From Porogramme epimiltina (Eukaryota; Basidiomycota; Agaricomycetes; Polyporales; Polyporaceae): a stretch of 64,000 nt of DNA. The stretch spans positions 62,001 to 126,000 of the forward strand of contig FTLJ01000776.1 in assembly GCA_900155495.1 (NCBI GenBank), written 5' to 3'. Below, piece after piece: positions 61,889-64,000 of the stretch. How positions within the stretch are numbered: the stretch's first letter is position 1; the number at the start of each line of letters is the position of its first letter. The notes below the pieces were generated by a model. The model had not been told where the DNA came from and did not search any database. It was given only the letters and a program-made list of their open reading frames with translations. The position numbers were made by a program, and so were the translations under genes.

Positions 61889-64000
61889 GGCGCAGCAGCG
61901 GCGGGGGTGGGGAGGACGGGGGTGCCGACAGACTCTTTGAAGGCCGGAAGCACGCCGGGGGCACGATCAGAGCCTCCGCGGGATCGAATCTCGCTCGCTC
62001 GCGCCCGGCGCGAACCTAAGATCCCGCCGAATCTACTGTATCTGTTGGGACGTGAGCCTCGAGCCGCGAAGAGGGGGCCCAACTCATACTTAGCGATCGC
62101 GTCCGCCGCCGCCCCACAACACCTCAGTATTTTCGATCGCGCGCGCACCCACGCTGTCAGCCCTGCCACGAAGAACACCGCGCACGGGCGCGCGCCCTCG
62201 CCCACCGCGTCCATCGCGCCATCTCGCCCATCGCCCGCGCGAACCTGGACCTGTTCCCGTCGCGGTGTGCACCCACCCCCCTTCTTCGGCTCGCGGCGCG
62301 CGTCGCGAAGCGTGCCGTATAGACCGTCCACAAAAGTTTACTCCTGCGGCTGCCGCAGACGACCGACCCGTTCCGTCGACAGGCCCCGAACCACCACCAC
62401 CACCACCCCCGGCCCGCCGCGAAACGGCCGCGAAGGAAAAAAGGCACCACACATCCCGTGCAGAAATCTTCACGCCGCGCTGATGCTGGGGTCTTAACTT
62501 TCTCCGATCCTCAGACGTTCCACCACATTGCACGCGTGGCGGGAGGCGGGGGGGAGGCACGCGCGTCCGAGAGAGGGGTCGTGTTTCGCAGGGCTGGGCT
62601 CGGACGATGCACTAACGGGGATGTCGGGCCCTCGGACGTTGCGCCTCGTTCGCCCCGCTCCTGAAACGCCTGCGCACGCCCGCACGCCCGACCTGCGGCG
62701 CGCGCGTGCGCGCCCCGTTCCACGACCGTCGACGAATCAGCGCATGCGCACGGAGAGCGCCAGCGGATGGCGGCGTCGGCACACCACGCACGGGCGTCGC
62801 GGAAGCATTCGGTCCCGCCGCGATCAACGCGAGCTGCCTGCCTGGGGGGGGCTTAGCGCCGTGGGTGTGGGCCGTGCGCGTGGGCAACGGACGCACCCGT
62901 GGGGCCGTGGCGGCCAGTCAGCCACAGCTTGCGGCGATGACGCGTTGTCGCCATCACGGCTTGGCTCGCGGGCGTCCCAGCAGACATGTTTCGGAGTGGC
63001 CCCCTCCTGGGGGCGGCGCACAATTAATAAACAGCAACTGGCCAGTGATCGACCTGGTTCCGACGGCGACGCGGCGCACAGGACGGACGGGCGGGTCGGA
63101 TGTACGGGCCTCGCTGCGGGAACGGCGTCGCGAAAGAAAAAAAACTCGCTCGTAACGGCGCAAAATACGCGCGCGGGCTGACGAATGAGACACGGATGGG
63201 AGGGAGGAGCGCGACATATGCGTCTCGCGGGGTCCTAGCGGCCTGTCATCCCCCCCATCCCTCGCGAACTGCGGGCGGGCGCACGGAGCAAAGAAAATTC
63301 GAGACGATTGGAACGGGGGTGCGTGTGCGGGCGATGGCCAGGGCGCGCGGGCGGTCGTCCGATAACCTCATGGTCGGGCTGGCGCCGCGGAAGGTCCGTG
63401 AGTAACGCCGGCGGACGGGGTCGCATGGCCACCTGGGGCTAGGTTGCGCCGGCAAAGGTGGAGGGGAGACCCTGGTATAGATAAATGGGAGCAACTCTAT
63501 TGCGACGCGGCCTGACAAATCGGGAGCCGGCTACGGGGAGGCGGGGGCCCAGGCGGCGCTGGTGCCGCCCTCTGGCATCTGCTCTGCGCGGGCGAGCGCG
63601 CGCACATTCAGGGTGCACTGTGTGCGCGGGGCCTGGAGGGCCGGCATATTGACTTTCCTTTCCGTTCGATAGAAGCCCAGCGTACTGCGTCCGAAGGGCA
63701 GCCCCACGGCGGCGCTCATGGCTCCGCGGAGGGCGGGCGGACGCGCCCGAAAAAAGAGTTGGACGGACGACGCGGGCGACGCCACGACGGAGGCAGTTAG
63801 CGGGGGTCGGGGAAGGGGGACGAAGGCGAAGGCGAGGGGGAGGCCTTGGGAGAGGGGGAGGGGCGAGAGCGTGACCCGCCGTCTGTGCCTACGGACGCGG
63901 CTTCTTCGCGTTTCAGGTCGCGAGCCGGACAGCGGCACGCGCCCGTCGCGCGCGCGGATGGGGCAGGGGCGGCCCAGCGCACCCCTCCGCCGCCCGGGGC

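Larger units (their letters stand above)
60685..64000. other. GC-rich 3.3-kb right end with no supported gene
   Basis: After the promoter of the TRP-like gene, no frame yields a recognisable protein. Every long open frame is Arg/Pro/Ala/Gly-rich, as random GC-rich DNA gives. Simple repeats include (GTCGAC)4 at 61865-61888 and a CCA run at about 62389-62407. A TATA-like GGTATAGATAAAT is at about 63474-63486. The stretch could be the long 5' flank of a gene beyond the right edge. Confidence 0.5.

Overview
This window is a gene-dense piece of a filamentous basidiomycete nuclear genome. It most resembles an Agaricomycete, and Polyporales would be my guess. The reasons are the many short GT-AG introns (about 47-100 nt), the high GC content, compact head-to-head and tail-to-tail gene pairs, and orthologues that look agaricomycete in sequence. 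I rebuilt exon structures by hand from splice sites, reading-frame phase and family conservation. 23 protein genes and one tRNA gene are supported. All exon joins keep the frame, but none has been tested against RNA.

Left part (1-19 kb): the 3' end of the Pol I factor RRN3 (+); lipin/PAH1 phosphatidate phosphatase (-); complex I LYR subunit NDUFB9 (-), head to head with a large uncharacterised seven-helix membrane protein (+); THO complex subunit TEX1/THOC3 (-); a basidiomycete-type single-pass membrane protein with an extracellular domain (-); a 2.7-kb stretch without a supported gene; and an epoxide hydrolase (+).

Middle (19-40 kb): a Barentsz/CASC3-like eIF4A3-binding protein (+), dynein light intermediate chain (-), TIP41 (+), RRS1 (+), TFIIB (-), an unknown protein (+), the Hep59/C9orf78/Tls1-type spliceosomal protein (+), a tRNA-Tyr with an intron (-), PAPS reductase (+), a catalytically intact RNase III with a dsRBD (+), two neighbouring cytochrome-oxidase genes (COA3 and a COX7a-like subunit, both -), and YAF9 (+), which is head to head with the COX7a-like gene.

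Right part (40-64 kb): a complete 25-exon ATR/Mec1 checkpoint kinase (-) with two GC-AG introns and a promoter holding three MluI cell-cycle boxes; NOP14 (-); a small zinc-knuckle protein (+); an uncharacterised protein with a probable beta-propeller-like region (+); and a TRP/FLC-type channel-like membrane protein (-). The last 3.3 kb is very GC-rich and shows no supportable gene.

Most genes are housekeeping: ribosome biogenesis (RRN3, RRS1, NOP14), RNA processing and export (TEX1, CASC3, Hep59, RNase III), transcription and chromatin (TFIIB, YAF9), signalling and checkpoint (TIP41, ATR), and mitochondrial respiration (NDUFB9, COA3, COX7a). There is no operon-like system, CRISPR array, secondary-metabolite cluster or intact transposon. 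I found no convincing undescribed multi-gene system. The best candidates for novelty are the seven-helix protein at 6.5-10.3 kb, the propeller-like protein at 54.1-57.0 kb and the regulatory motif clusters.
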